Source: Polaribacter sp. IC073
Lineage (GTDB): Bacteria; Bacteroidota; Bacteroidia; Flavobacteriales; Flavobacteriaceae
Direction: 5' to 3'
Length of the DNA stretch: 64,000 nt
Assembly: GCF_007997075.1 (NCBI RefSeq)
Contig: NZ_VORS01000006.1
Coordinates: forward strand, 124,001 to 188,000
Shown: positions 8,155-16,569 of the stretch, piece after piece
How the letters are laid out: each line of letters begins with the position of its first letter
How positions within the stretch are numbered: the stretch's first letter is position 1
The notes under the pieces: generated by a model
Databases searched by the model: none
The model's input: the letters and a program-made list of their open reading frames with translations, nothing else
What the model was told of the DNA's origin: nothing
Program-made: the position numbers and the translations under genes

Positions 8155-9297
8155 TTATAATCTTGATATTGCTTCTTTAATGACGTCTGTTGTTACACAC
8201 AATGAAAAACGAATATATCCTTCTCCTTGAGAACCAAAAATAGTTCCTGGAGTGATAAAAATATCATTATCGTACAACACTGCATCTGTAACTTCTTCAG
8301 ATTTTTTTCCTTCGGGAATTTTTGCCCATACAAATAATCCCGTAGAATTTTTACTGTATGTAGCATCTAATTTATCTGCCAATTGCCAAATTAAATTTCT
8401 ACGTTCTTCGTATATTTTATTCTGTGCTAAAAACCAATCATCTGATAACTGTAAAGCTTCTATGGCTCCTTTTTGAATTCCGTAAAACATCCCAGAATCC
8501 ATATTAGATTTTACTTTTAATATTTCATTGATATACCTAGCATTTCCTAAAACCATTCCTACACGCCACCCCGCCATATTAAAAGTTTTGCTTAAAGAAT
8601 TTAATTCTAAAGCAATGTCTTTTGCCCCTTCAACTTGTAAAATACTTATCGGATTATCGTTTAAAATAAAACTATACGGATTGTCATTAATAATTAAAAT
8701 GTGGTGTTTTTTTCCGAATGCAATCAACTTTTCAAACGTTTCTAATGTAGCGTTTGTTCCTGTTGGCATGTGCGGATAATTTACCCACATTATTTTTACA
8801 TCACTTAAATCTTGTGCTTCTAATTCCTTAAAATCTGGTTGCCAATTGTTCGCTGCACTCAAATTATAAAAAAGAGGTACTGCTCCTACTAATTTTGTAA
8901 CGGATGTATATGTTGGATACCCAGGATTCGGAATTAATACTTTATCGCCTTCGTTTAAAAAAGCCATAGAAATATGCATAATCCCTTCTTTACTTCCCAT
9001 TAACGGCAGTACTTCATTTTCTGGATTCGTTGCTACAGAAAATTTATTGCTGTAAAAATCTGAAATTGCATTTCTTAATTCTGGCAACCCTTGATAGGAT
9101 TGATATTTATGTGCACTAGCATCCTTTAAACTTCCTTGAATTGCTTCTAAAACTTTTGCTGGCGGTTGCAAATCTGGAGACCCAATTCCCATATTAATAA
9201 TTGGTTTTCCTGCAGCAGCCAAAGCTCTTACTTCTCTTAATTTTTTAGAAAAGTAGTATTCTTGTACTGTATCTAATCTTTTAGCAGCTTTAATCAT
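8155..9297 (-). CDS. Class I/II aminotransferase, probable aromatic/aspartate type
   Basis: A 380-residue fold-type I PLP enzyme. Motifs are the early INMGIGSPDLQPP, MWVNYPHMPTG (Asn and Pro around the cofactor), and the PLP lysine in NSLSKTFNMAGWRVG near residue 235. The C-terminal YIRFSLC holds the arginine for the substrate carboxylate. Its place between pheA and tyrA implies that it transaminates phenylpyruvate and 4-hydroxyphenylpyruvate, or prephenate, to yield Phe and Tyr. Overall it also resembles LL-diaminopimelate or aspartate aminotransferases, so specificity is inferred. Its start overlaps the pheA stop by 4 bp (ATGA), indicating translational coupling. Confidence 0.88.
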   Translation of the reverse strand: MIKAAKRLDTVQEYYFSKKLREVRALAAAGKPIINMGIGSPDLQPPAKVLEAIQGSLKDASAHKYQSYQGLPELRNAISDFYSNKFSVATNPENEVLPLMGSKEGIMHISMAFLNEGDKVLIPNPGYPTYTSVTKLVGAVPLFYNLSAANNWQPDFKELEAQDLSDVKIMWVNYPHMPTGTNATLETFEKLIAFGKKHHILIINDNPYSFILNDNPISILQVEGAKDIALELNSLSKTFNMAGWRVGMVLGNARYINEILKVKSNMDSGMFYGIQKGAIEALQLSDDWFLAQNKIYEERRNLIWQLADKLDATYSKNSTGLFVWAKIPEGKKSEEVTDAVLYDNDIFITPGTIFGSQGEGYIRFSLCVTTDVIKEAISRL

Positions 9298-10121
9298 TTT
9301 CTACCGTTTTTATAAGTTCCTAAAACTTTAAATTCTTCTGCCATAATTTCTAATATTGCTTTTGCTTTTTCATAATCTGTATACGCATCAAAAGTTACAT
9401 CTACAAAAAAGGAATATTTCCAAGGAGTGTCTATAACTGGTAAAGATTGTATTTTTGTTAAACTCATTTTACAATCGCTCAGTACATTTAAAACGGCTGC
9501 TAAACTTCCTCTTTTGTGACTTAATTGAAACTTTAAAGATGCTTTGTTAATTTCATCAATACCATTATTTGGTAACGAAGTTTGTACAATTACAAAACGT
9601 GTTGAGTTGTCTTTAATGGTTTGAATTCCGTCTTCAATAATTGCCAAATTAAAAATTTCTGCTGCTATTTTTGGCGCGATTGCAGCAATACCTACTAAAT
9701 TTTCTTTAGAAATTCTTTTAGCTACTTCCGCTGTATCTACATCTTCCACTAATTTAATGTGAGGATATTTTTTAAAGAAAACTTTACATTGCTGCAATGC
9801 CATTGGATGCGACCAAACTTCTTTAATATCTTCTATTTTTTGTCCTTTTAAACACATTAAATGATGGTGAATATTTAAATATTCTTCTCCTATAATATGA
9901 AGGTTATTCTTATCTATTAGCGCATAATTAGGTATAATAGAACCCGCAATTGTGTTCTCTAATGCCATAATACCAATATCTGTAGATTTATCTATCAAAC
10001 TCTCTACCAACACATCAAAAGACATACATTCTTTTAAGTGTATTTTAGTACCATAAAAGTCGCGTGCAACTTTATGGTGGTTTGAGCCTTCGGCTCCTTG
10101 TATGGCAATAATCTTATTCAT
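9294..10121 (-). CDS. pheA: Prephenate dehydratase
   Basis: A 275-residue monofunctional prephenate dehydratase that makes phenylpyruvate from prephenate. The catalytic domain (about 1-180) has IAIQGAEGSNHH, GIMALENTIAGSI and the active-site DNSTRFVIV (the TRF motif). An ACT domain follows (about 190-275). The usual Phe-binding motifs GALV and ESRP read RGSLAAVL and IQSLP here, so allosteric control may be altered, although this form may be normal for the phylum. It is the first structural gene of the aromatic operon, and its ATG lies only 17 bp downstream of the attenuator's T tract. Confidence 0.94.
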   Translation of the reverse strand: MNKIIAIQGAEGSNHHKVARDFYGTKIHLKECMSFDVLVESLIDKSTDIGIMALENTIAGSIIPNYALIDKNNLHIIGEEYLNIHHHLMCLKGQKIEDIKEVWSHPMALQQCKVFFKKYPHIKLVEDVDTAEVAKRISKENLVGIAAIAPKIAAEIFNLAIIEDGIQTIKDNSTRFVIVQTSLPNNGIDEINKASLKFQLSHKRGSLAAVLNVLSDCKMSLTKIQSLPVIDTPWKYSFFVDVTFDAYTDYEKAKAILEIMAEEFKVLGTYKNGRK

Positions 10122-10137
10122 TATTTAAAATAATATC

Positions 10138-10167
10138 AAAAAAAAAGCCTCGAATTAGATTCGAGAC
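10138..10167 (-). terminator. Attenuator terminator of the aromatic operon
   Basis: On the minus strand a 9-bp stem GTCTCGAAT/ATTCGAGGC with a CTA loop is followed by nine T residues, directly upstream of pheA. Its 5' arm overlaps a segment (10163-10170, AAAGTCTC) that can instead pair with GAGACTTT at 10204-10211 inside the leader ORF. Termination and read-through structures are therefore mutually exclusive. Confidence 0.88.
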
Positions 10168-10211
10168 TTTATATTGTGTGAATGTTTCTTAACAACATGA
10201 TACAAAGTCTC
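10163..10211 (-). promoter_or_regulatory. Predicted antiterminator helix
   Basis: GAGACTTTGTA (10211-10201) pairs with the AAAGTCTC-containing segment at 10174-10163 in an 11-of-12 helix. This sequesters the first five bases of the terminator stem. The first arm lies 11 bp downstream of the Phe/Tyr codon run, so a ribosome stalled on that run leaves it free. A ribosome at the leader stop (10191-10189) would cover or melt it. Confidence 0.8.
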
Positions 10212-10269
10212 TCCTCTTATTGTAAAAATAAAAGTAAAAATAGAAACGTGCCCAAGTGTTATTTAACAT
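10189..10269 (-). CDS. Phe/Tyr leader peptide of the aromatic operon
   Basis: A 26-codon ORF runs from ATG at 10269-10267 to TAA at 10191-10189, too short for ordinary gene calling. Residues 9-16 read FYFYFYFY, Trp is residue 6, and a further Phe is residue 22. Eight consecutive codons for Phe and Tyr, directly before Phe/Tyr biosynthetic genes and an attenuator terminator, are the hallmark of a ribosome-stalling leader peptide. The peptide itself needs no function. Translation speed through the run would report the supply of Phe-tRNA and Tyr-tRNA. The start is about 20 bp downstream of a good TAnnTTTG promoter. Confidence 0.88.
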   Translation of the reverse strand: MLNNTWARFYFYFYFYNKRRDFVSCC

Positions 10270-10293
10270 CTTAATTTTCTTTGTTGTGAATGA

Positions 10294-10323
10294 CAAATCT
10301 AAAGATTAAATTGTAACAAACAA
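10294..10323 (-). promoter_or_regulatory. Bacteroidota promoter of the aromatic operon
   Basis: A -7 element TAGATTTG (10301-10294) matches TAnnTTTG exactly and lies 19 bp from a TTG at 10323-10321, the expected -33 element. Transcription should begin near 10288, giving a leader of about 20 nt before the leader-peptide ATG. Confidence 0.65.
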
Positions 10324-10556
10324 ATTATATCACACTTTTTATACAAGAATTGGCAATCTGTTAAAAAAACAGCAATAAAATTACAAATACTTACTAATAT
10401 CTTTAATTATTGATAAATCAATCAGATATATCAAAAAAAGAAGAAACTGTAAAAAACAAGTAACAGAGCTTAAAACATGTGAATTAATTAACTTAAGAAC
10501 CACCAAACGCAAGGAAATATCTCTTAGAGCTATATCTATTTATAAAAAAATAACAC

Positions 10557-10564
10557 TATATTTG
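10557..10564 (+). promoter_or_regulatory. Promoter -7 element of rpsO
   Basis: TATATTTG matches the Bacteroidota -7 consensus TAnnTTTG. No clear TTG lies at the expected upstream spacing. The leader that follows contains a 7-bp hairpin (TCAATGA/TCATTGA, 10570-10588) about 30 bp before the rpsO ATG. Between 10324 and 10556 nothing else was recognised. Confidence 0.5.
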
Positions 10565-10619
10565 CAGCTTCAATGAATAGATCATTGATATACATAATAA
10601 TCATTTAAATAATATTGGA

Positions 10620-10889
10620 ATGTATTTAACTAAAGAAGTAAAAGAAAGCATTTTCGAAAAACACGGTAAGGGTAAAAACGATACTGGTTCTTCAGAAGGG
10701 CAAATTGCTTTATTCACACACAGAATTAACCACTTAACTGGGCACTTAAAAAATAATCGTAAAGATTATAATACAGAGCGTTCATTAGTAATGTTGGTAG
10801 GTAAACGTAGAAGTTTATTAGATTATTTAAAGAAAACCGAAATCAATAGATATCGTGCAATCATTAAAGAATTAGGAATTAGAAAATAA
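10620..10889 (+). CDS. rpsO: 30S ribosomal protein S15
   Basis: An 89-residue protein of exact S15 length. Family signatures are the GSSEGQIALFTHRINHLTGHL helix, which contacts the 16S rRNA three-way junction, and LVGKRRSLLDYLKK. S15 nucleates the platform of the 30S subunit. It has its own terminator at 10897-10930. The rpsO-pnp order is shared with many bacteria. A hairpin in the leader could be an S15 autoregulatory site, but this is not shown. Confidence 0.97.
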   Translation: MYLTKEVKESIFEKHGKGKNDTGSSEGQIALFTHRINHLTGHLKNNRKDYNTERSLVMLVGKRRSLLDYLKKTEINRYRAIIKELGIRK

Positions 10890-10896
10890 TTCATAC

Positions 10897-10930
10897 AAAA
10901 AAGAGGCTCTATAAACGTGCCTCTTTTTTA
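10897..10930 (+). terminator. Terminator of rpsO
   Basis: The inverted repeat AAAAAAGAGGC/GCCTCTTTTTT with an 11-nt loop is followed by a T tract, immediately after the rpsO stop. Confidence 0.85.
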
Positions 10931-11074
10931 TTACAACAAATTTAAAAGTCTGATTTTAACAGCATCAGCAATTATTATAAAAAATCAAGAATACCAACAA
11001 TATTTTTGAATTTCCATTGCAACAACATACAACAACACAACAACAAACAAATTAAAAATTTAGAATTAAAGTTT

Positions 11075-13327
11075 ATGATTCCAAAAGTATTTAGAGAAGT
11101 TATAGACCTTGGAGATGGAAGAGAGATTTCTATCGAAACAGGTAAATTAGCAAAACAAGCTCATGGTAGTGTTGTTGTGCAATCAGGAAAATGTATGATG
11201 TTGTGTACAGTTGTTTCCAATTACGAACAAAAAGATCTTGGTTTTCTACCGTTAACAGTAGATTATAGAGAAAAGTTTGCAGCTGCAGGTCGTTACCCTG
11301 GTGGTTTCTTCAAAAGAGAAGCAAGACCAAGTGATGGTGAAGTATTAACAATGCGTTTAGTGGATAGAGTTTTACGTCCGTTATTTCCAAAAGATTATAC
11401 TGCAGAAACACAAGTAATGATTCAGCTAATGTCTCATGACGAAGATGTAATGCCAGATGCAATGGCAGGTTTAGCAGCATCCGCAGCGATTCAATTATCA
11501 GATTTCCCTTTTGAATGTGCTATATCTGAAGCAAGAGTTGGTCGTATCAACGGAGAATTTATCATTAACCCAACTAGAGCACAATTGGCAGAATCTGACA
11601 TCGATATGATGATTGGAGCATCAGCTGATTCTGTAATGATGGTTGAAGGTGAAATGGATGAAATTTCTGAAGAAGAAATGGCAGACGCTATTAAGTTTGC
11701 GCACGAAGCTATTAAAATTCAATGTGCTGCTCAATTAAGATTAGCAGAAGCATTTGGAAAGAAAGAAGTTCGTGAATATGAAGGTGCAAGAGAAGATAAA
11801 GATTTAGAGAAAAAGGTTCATGATATGGCATACGATAAAGTATATGCTATCGCAGAAGCTGGTTCTGCTAAACATGAAAGAACTGCTGCTTTTAAACAAA
11901 TAAAAGAAGATATTAAAGCTACTTTTTCTGAAGAAGAATTAGCAGATTATGGTGGTTTAGTTTCTGATTATTATCGCAAAGCCGAAAAAGCTGCGATTAG
12001 AGATTTAACATTAAATGTAGGTTTACGTTTAGATGGTCGTAAGACAGATGAGATTAGACCAATTTGGTCTGAAGTAGATTACTTACCATCAGTACATGGT
12101 TCTTCTATCTTTACTCGTGGAGAAACACAAGCTTTGGCTACTGTAACTTTAGGAACTTCTAGAGATGCAAATAAAATAGACATGCCATCTTACGAAGGTG
12201 AAGAAAATTTCTATTTACATTATAACTTCCCTCCTTTTTGTACCGGTGAAGCAAGACCAATTCGTGGAACCTCTCGTAGAGAAGTTGGACATGGTAATTT
12301 AGCACAACGTGGTTTAAAAGGAATGATTCCTGCTGATTGTCCTTACACAGTAAGAGTAGTTTCTGAAGTTTTAGAATCTAACGGTTCTTCTTCTATGGCA
12401 ACTGTTTGTGCAGGAACAATGGCATTAATGGATGCTGGTATACAAATGATAAGACCAGTTTCTGGTATTGCAATGGGATTAATTTCTGATGCTGAATCTG
12501 GAAAATATGCTGTATTGTCTGATATTTTAGGTGATGAAGATCATTTAGGAGATATGGACTTTAAAGTAACGGGTACTTCGGAAGGAATTACTGCTTGTCA
12601 AATGGATATAAAAGTAAAAGGATTAGGATATGAGATTTTAGTAAATGCACTAAAACAAGCTCGTGAAGGTCGTTTACATATTTTAGGGAAAATAAATGAA
12701 ACTATTTCTTCTGCAAACGAAGAGGTTAAGGAACATGCTCCTAAAATGATTAATAGAAGAATTCCTAATGATATGATTGGTGCATTTATTGGACCAGGAG
12801 GTAAACACATTCAAGAATTACAGAAAGAAACAGGAACTACCATTGTAATTACTGAAGACGCTGTAACGGAAGAGGGAATTATTGAAATTTTAGGAACGGA
12901 TCCAGAAGGAATAGAAAAAGTAATAACTCGTATCGAGTCTATGTTATTCAAACCTGTAGTTGGTAGTGCTTACGAAGTTAAAGTAATTAAAATGTTAGAT
13001 TTTGGTGCGGTTGTAGAATACGCAGAAGCTCCAGGAAACGAAGTTTTATTACACGTTAGTGAATTGGCTTGGGAACGTACAGAAAATGTTACTGATGTAG
13101 TAAATATGGGAGATGTTTTTGATGTGAAGTACTTTGGTTTAGACCCAAGAACTCGTAAAGAAAAAGTTTCTAGAAAAGCATTGTTACCAAAACCAGAAGG
13201 TTATGTAGCAAGACCACCAAGAGATGATAAACGTTCTTCTGGAAGTCGTGATAACAGAAGCAGAGATACTCGCGGACGTGATGACAGAAAACCTAGAGAA
13301 CCAAGAGAGCCTAAAAAAGAAGATTAA
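11075..13327 (+). CDS. pnp: Polyribonucleotide nucleotidyltransferase (PNPase)
   Basis: A 750-residue PNPase with two RNase PH domains (about 1-230 and 320-560), a linking helical domain, a KH domain ([16 protein letters not shown]) and an S1 domain ([20 protein letters not shown]). The basic tail is rich in Arg/Asp repeats ([14 protein letters not shown]). It phosphorolytically degrades RNA 3'-5'. The [15 protein letters not shown] loop of the second RNase PH domain is intact. An in-frame ATG exists 69 bp upstream (11006), but the family start [13 protein letters not shown] corresponds to 11075. The tail is common in Bacteroidota PNPases and probably binds RNA. Confidence 0.96.
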   Translation: MIPKVFREVIDLGDGREISIETGKLAKQAHGSVVVQSGKCMMLCTVVSNYEQKDLGFLPLTVDYREKFAAAGRYPGGFFKREARPSDGEVLTMRLVDRVLRPLFPKDYTAETQVMIQLMSHDEDVMPDAMAGLAASAAIQLSDFPFECAISEARVGRINGEFIINPTRAQLAESDIDMMIGASADSVMMVEGEMDEISEEEMADAIKFAHEAIKIQCAAQLRLAEAFGKKEVREYEGAREDKDLEKKVHDMAYDKVYAIAEAGSAKHERTAAFKQIKEDIKATFSEEELADYGGLVSDYYRKAEKAAIRDLTLNVGLRLDGRKTDEIRPIWSEVDYLPSVHGSSIFTRGETQALATVTLGTSRDANKIDMPSYEGEENFYLHYNFPPFCTGEARPIRGTSRREVGHGNLAQRGLKGMIPADCPYTVRVVSEVLESNGSSSMATVCAGTMALMDAGIQMIRPVSGIAMGLISDAESGKYAVLSDILGDEDHLGDMDFKVTGTSEGITACQMDIKVKGLGYEILVNALKQAREGRLHILGKINETISSANEEVKEHAPKMINRRIPNDMIGAFIGPGGKHIQELQKETGTTIVITEDAVTEEGIIEILGTDPEGIEKVITRIESMLFKPVVGSAYEVKVIKMLDFGAVVEYAEAPGNEVLLHVSELAWERTENVTDVVNMGDVFDVKYFGLDPRTRKEKVSRKALLPKPEGYVARPPRDDKRSSGSRDNRSRDTRGRDDRKPREPREPKKED

Positions 13328-13347
13328 ATTCTTTTTTAATTGATATT

Positions 13348-13382
13348 TAAAAATCGCCAATTAATTTTGGCGATTTTTTTTG
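13348..13382 (+). terminator. Terminator of pnp
   Basis: AAAATCGCCAA/TTGGCGATTTT stem, TTAATT loop and a run of eight T follow pnp. Confidence 0.88.
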
Positions 13383-13429
13383 TTTAAAACCCAATTATCA
13401 AAATGCTTTCATTTTCTTTGCAACTCTCT

Positions 13430-14554
13430 ATGAAAATACAACGCATTACATATTTATCTTTAGGCACAAACCAAGGAAATAAATTAGAAAACCTACAAAA
13501 TGCTGTACATCTAATTGATGATAAAATAGGTGCTGTTCAAAAAATATCTTCAATATACAAGACTGCTGCATGGGGTTTTGAGGGAGATGATTTTTACAAT
13601 ATTTGTATTAAAGTTGCTACAAATTTGTCAACAGAAACCTTATTAGAAACGGCACTATCAATAGAGAAAGAATTAGGACGAGAACGAACAGCGCAAGAAG
13701 GGTATCAAAATAGAAAAATAGATATTGATATTTTACTTTTTGATGACGAAATTATTTTTTCAAAAACACTAATTGTTCCACATCCTAAAATGTTAGAACG
13801 CAAATTTGTAATGGTTCCCTTAGTTGAAATTGCTTCCGGAGTGCTTCATCCTATAGAGAAAAAACAATTGAGTGTTTGCTTACAAAACTGCAATGATACT
13901 ACCGAAATAATTAAAATTGATGCGCAGTTAATTAAACCAATACAGCTTTCTGAAAAATACAACTACATTGCCATTGAAGGAAATATAGGTGCAGGAAAAA
14001 CATCTTTAGCAAATCTACTTTCCGACCAGTACAATGCAAAATTGGTTTTAGAGCGTTTTGCAGACAATCCTTTTTTACCAAAATTTTACGAAGATAAAGA
14101 ACGTTATGCATTTCCGTTAGAGATGAGTTTTTTGGCAGATCGATATCAGCAATTAAGCGATGATTTAGCACAATTCGATTTATTTAAAAATTTTATAATT
14201 TCAGATTATTATATTTTTAAATCTTTAATATTCGCGCAAGTAACACTTTCTAAAGAGGAGTATCAATTGTATCGTAAAATGTTTAACTTAATCTATAAAG
14301 AAATTACAAAACCAGACTTGTATGTTTACTTGTATCAAAATACAGATCGTTTGTTAGAAAACATCAAGAAAAGAGGACGTGTTTACGAACAAAACATTGA
14401 AGCTGAATATCTTAAAAAAATTCATGATGGATATCAAAACTTTATTAAAACCCAAGAAAATCTAAATTTATTAATTATAGATGTCTCGGAAATTGATTTT
14501 GTAAACAACCCAACGGACTACAATTTTATAATCGACAAAATAAGGAATAATTAG
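13430..14554 (+). CDS. folK: FolK-deoxynucleoside kinase fusion
   Basis: A 374-residue two-domain protein. Residues 1-155 match 6-hydroxymethyl-7,8-dihydropterin pyrophosphokinase (SLGTNQGNKLENL start, SIYKTAAWGF, and the signature NRKIDIDILLFDD). This enzyme makes the pyrophosphorylated pterin used in folate synthesis. Residues about 175-374 form a P-loop deoxynucleoside kinase (YIAIEGNIGAGKTS, ERFADNPFL, SDYYIFKSL, KKRGRVYEQNIE lid). The fusion joins folate and deoxynucleotide salvage, two supply lines to thymidylate. The start at 13430 gives the family N-terminus MKIQRITYLSLG; an upstream ATG at 13403 is less likely. Confidence 0.9.
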   Translation: MKIQRITYLSLGTNQGNKLENLQNAVHLIDDKIGAVQKISSIYKTAAWGFEGDDFYNICIKVATNLSTETLLETALSIEKELGRERTAQEGYQNRKIDIDILLFDDEIIFSKTLIVPHPKMLERKFVMVPLVEIASGVLHPIEKKQLSVCLQNCNDTTEIIKIDAQLIKPIQLSEKYNYIAIEGNIGAGKTSLANLLSDQYNAKLVLERFADNPFLPKFYEDKERYAFPLEMSFLADRYQQLSDDLAQFDLFKNFIISDYYIFKSLIFAQVTLSKEEYQLYRKMFNLIYKEITKPDLYVYLYQNTDRLLENIKKRGRVYEQNIEAEYLKKIHDGYQNFIKTQENLNLLIIDVSEIDFVNNPTDYNFIIDKIRNN

Positions 14555-14565
14555 AAAAAAATCTA

Positions 14566-14573
14566 TATTTTTG
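14566..14573 (+). promoter_or_regulatory. Promoter -7 element of the OmpA-family gene
   Basis: TATTTTTG matches TAnnTTTG and lies 52 bp before the ATG at 14626. Confidence 0.6.
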
Positions 14574-14625
14574 CGTATTGAAGAATTCCCCCCAAGTTTC
14601 TTGAATTATAACATAAAAAAACCTA

Positions 14626-16101
14626 ATGAGGAGAATTTTTTTACTTGCAATTTTAAGTTGTCTTACAACCACCACCATATTTAGCCAATTTACCACGGAT
14701 GAAATTACTTACGGTAATAGAATTGACCTTGAAAACTCAAATAGTTGGGCTGTAGGAGGTGGTTTTAGTAACTTTATTATGCACGGAGATTTGCGTTCTA
14801 TTGGTACAGGAAACCTCGGTAATTTCTATAATTTTGGGGTTTTTGCTTACGCAGATAAAATGTTTAATCCTTTATTGGGGTTGGAAGTTAAAGCTACCTA
14901 TTCTCAAATATCTGGTGGGGCACAATATTTCTCGGATGTCTACGAAATATTATATGTACCAAATACAGTAATTAGGAATAACATGTATTTTGAAGGTACT
15001 GCCTATGGCGCAGAGTTAAACTTAATTTTTAGTTTTTCAAATTTATACGAAACATCAGCAACTAAATGGAATGCATCTGGTTATTTTGGTGTTGGTTATC
15101 ATCAGTATAATTCTCAGCTTTTTGAAAAAAACCTATCTGGTGGCGCAGATAAGCCTTTAGTAGATTTTGGTACAAATCCTGCAAGAAACAGTGTAAACTC
15201 TGCTAGTTCTATCTACTTATCAGGACAATTAGGTCTTAAACGTAGAGTTAGTAAAAAGGTCGATATAGAACTTAGAACAGGTATGTACTTTAATTATGAA
15301 GATCATTTAGATGCGGCTATTTCTAATAAACAAGACTGGGAAACTTTCTTTGTAACAAGTATAGGTGTTGCTGTTAAATTAGGAAAGAAAAAAATATTTA
15401 CTATTTGGGGTGATGAAAATCGTGGTAGCAGAGGTAATTTCAAAATTATTGACACCGACAAGGATGGTGTAATGGATGAGTTAGACATCGAACCAAATAC
15501 GCCTGCAGGTGTAATGGTTTATGGAAACGGAAAAGCTGTAGATTCAGATAAAGATGGTGTACCAGATTACAAAGATAAATGTCCTTTAGTATACGGTTTA
15601 GAATCTAATGACGGCTGTCCTTTAAATGTAGATTCTGATGGTGATGGTGTTATGGATGGAAATGATTTATGTCCTGCAACCCCTGGAACTATAGAAAACA
15701 GAGGTTGTCCTAAGCAAGAAGCGGGTAATAATCCTTCTAATATAAACAGTCAGATTGCGCTCTTAGCTACAAGTATTTACTTTGAAACAAACAGTGATAA
15801 AATTCAAGATATTTCTTACAATACAATTGACAAGATTATTTCTTTAATGAAACAAGTACCAAATATTAAGTTTCTTATTGAAGGCCACACAGATGATAGA
15901 AACAGTGATAGATACAACATTTATTTATCTCAGAGAAGAGCAAATGCTGTTCGAAAATATATGATTCAAGAAGGTATTTCCAATGAAAGCTTAACCGCTA
16001 AAGGCCTTGGAGAATCTAGACCTAAATTCTCTAATGCAAATGCTGGTGGAAGACAATTAAACAGAAGAGTAGAAATTAAACCAACTGGTTCTTTAGACTA
16101 A
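14626..16101 (+). CDS. OmpA-family outer-membrane protein with thrombospondin type 3 repeats
   Basis: A 491-residue protein with a signal peptide (residues 1-20, ending TTTTIFSQ) and an N-terminal beta-barrel-like region (about 25-250). Three calcium-binding TSP3-type repeats follow, with DTDKDGVMDELD, DSDKDGVPDYKDKCP and DSDGDGVMDGNDLCP (about 280-365). The C-terminal OmpA peptidoglycan-binding domain has FLIEGHTDDRNSDRYN and LSQRRANAVRKYM (about 385-491). It should anchor the outer membrane to peptidoglycan. Such proteins are abundant in Bacteroidota outer membranes. It is a single-gene unit bounded by a promoter and a strong terminator. Confidence 0.92.
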   Translation: MRRIFLLAILSCLTTTTIFSQFTTDEITYGNRIDLENSNSWAVGGGFSNFIMHGDLRSIGTGNLGNFYNFGVFAYADKMFNPLLGLEVKATYSQISGGAQYFSDVYEILYVPNTVIRNNMYFEGTAYGAELNLIFSFSNLYETSATKWNASGYFGVGYHQYNSQLFEKNLSGGADKPLVDFGTNPARNSVNSASSIYLSGQLGLKRRVSKKVDIELRTGMYFNYEDHLDAAISNKQDWETFFVTSIGVAVKLGKKKIFTIWGDENRGSRGNFKIIDTDKDGVMDELDIEPNTPAGVMVYGNGKAVDSDKDGVPDYKDKCPLVYGLESNDGCPLNVDSDGDGVMDGNDLCPATPGTIENRGCPKQEAGNNPSNINSQIALLATSIYFETNSDKIQDISYNTIDKIISLMKQVPNIKFLIEGHTDDRNSDRYNIYLSQRRANAVRKYMIQEGISNESLTAKGLGESRPKFSNANAGGRQLNRRVEIKPTGSLD

Positions 16102-16133
16102 AAAAGGAACTAAAATTGGGACAATAATAAACA

Positions 16134-16168
16134 AGAAGAGCGCATATTAATATGCGCTCTTTTTTATT
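16134..16168 (+). terminator. Terminator of the OmpA-family gene
   Basis: AAGAGCGCATA/TATGCGCTCTT stem followed by TTTTTATTT. Confidence 0.88.
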
Positions 16169-16182
16169 TAAAATAAAGCCAT

Positions 16183-16218
16183 AAAAAAAGAGCGAAACTT
16201 TAAGTATCGCTCTTTTAT
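16183..16218 (-). terminator. Terminator of gldBC
   Basis: On the minus strand, AAAAGAGCGA/TCGCTCTTTT with a T tract lies just after the gldC stop. Its arms share the AAGAGCG core with the convergent terminator at 16134-16168. Confidence 0.82.
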
Positions 16219-16233
16219 ATTTTTAAAAGTATC

Positions 16234-16569
16234 TTATTTGTTAAGTTCTAACTTCTCTGCAAAATACTCACAGAAATCTCGCATTGTTGCGCCCATTTTC
16301 TGGTCGTCTGTTGCGCGCTCGAACGTTTCTGCCATAGATACTAATGTTTGGTGATAAAACTGCTTCATTTCATCTACAGGCATGTCTTTTGTCCAAAGAT
16401 CCATGCGCAAAGTATCTTTCTTTTTATGATCCCAAACAGAAATCATAATCGCTTTAGCTTCTTCATTATCTATACCTCCATCTTTAGCTGTCCAAGAGAT
16501 TTCTTCTGGCACTTTGTTTTCATCTAAACCAATCTTAAATTCTATTTCTGAGTTATGTTTTACTGACAT
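16234..16569 (-). CDS. gldC: Gliding motility protein GldC
   Basis: A 111-residue soluble protein that matches GldC in size, sequence character (SEIEFKIGLDENKVPEEI, WTKDMPVDEMKQFYHQTL, MRDFCEYFAEKLEL) and position after gldB. In Flavobacterium johnsoniae GldC improves but is not strictly required for gliding. Its ATG overlaps the gldB stop (TAATG), so the two are translationally coupled. It ends at a dedicated terminator. Confidence 0.92.
   Translation of the reverse strand: MSVKHNSEIEFKIGLDENKVPEEISWTAKDGGIDNEEAKAIMISVWDHKKKDTLRMDLWTKDMPVDEMKQFYHQTLVSMAETFERATDDQKMGATMRDFCEYFAEKLELNK

Noticed and set aside
10147..10211. A short nine-residue ORF (MLLRNIHTI) at 10198-10169 as the leader peptide
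   Set aside because: It lacks aromatic codons and overlaps the pairing region; the 26-codon ORF at 10269-10189 with the FY run fits the promoter and structures far better.
11006..11074. Longer start of pnp at 11006
   Set aside because: The added Asn/Gln-rich residues are not part of PNPase; MIPKVFREV at 11075 is the family start.
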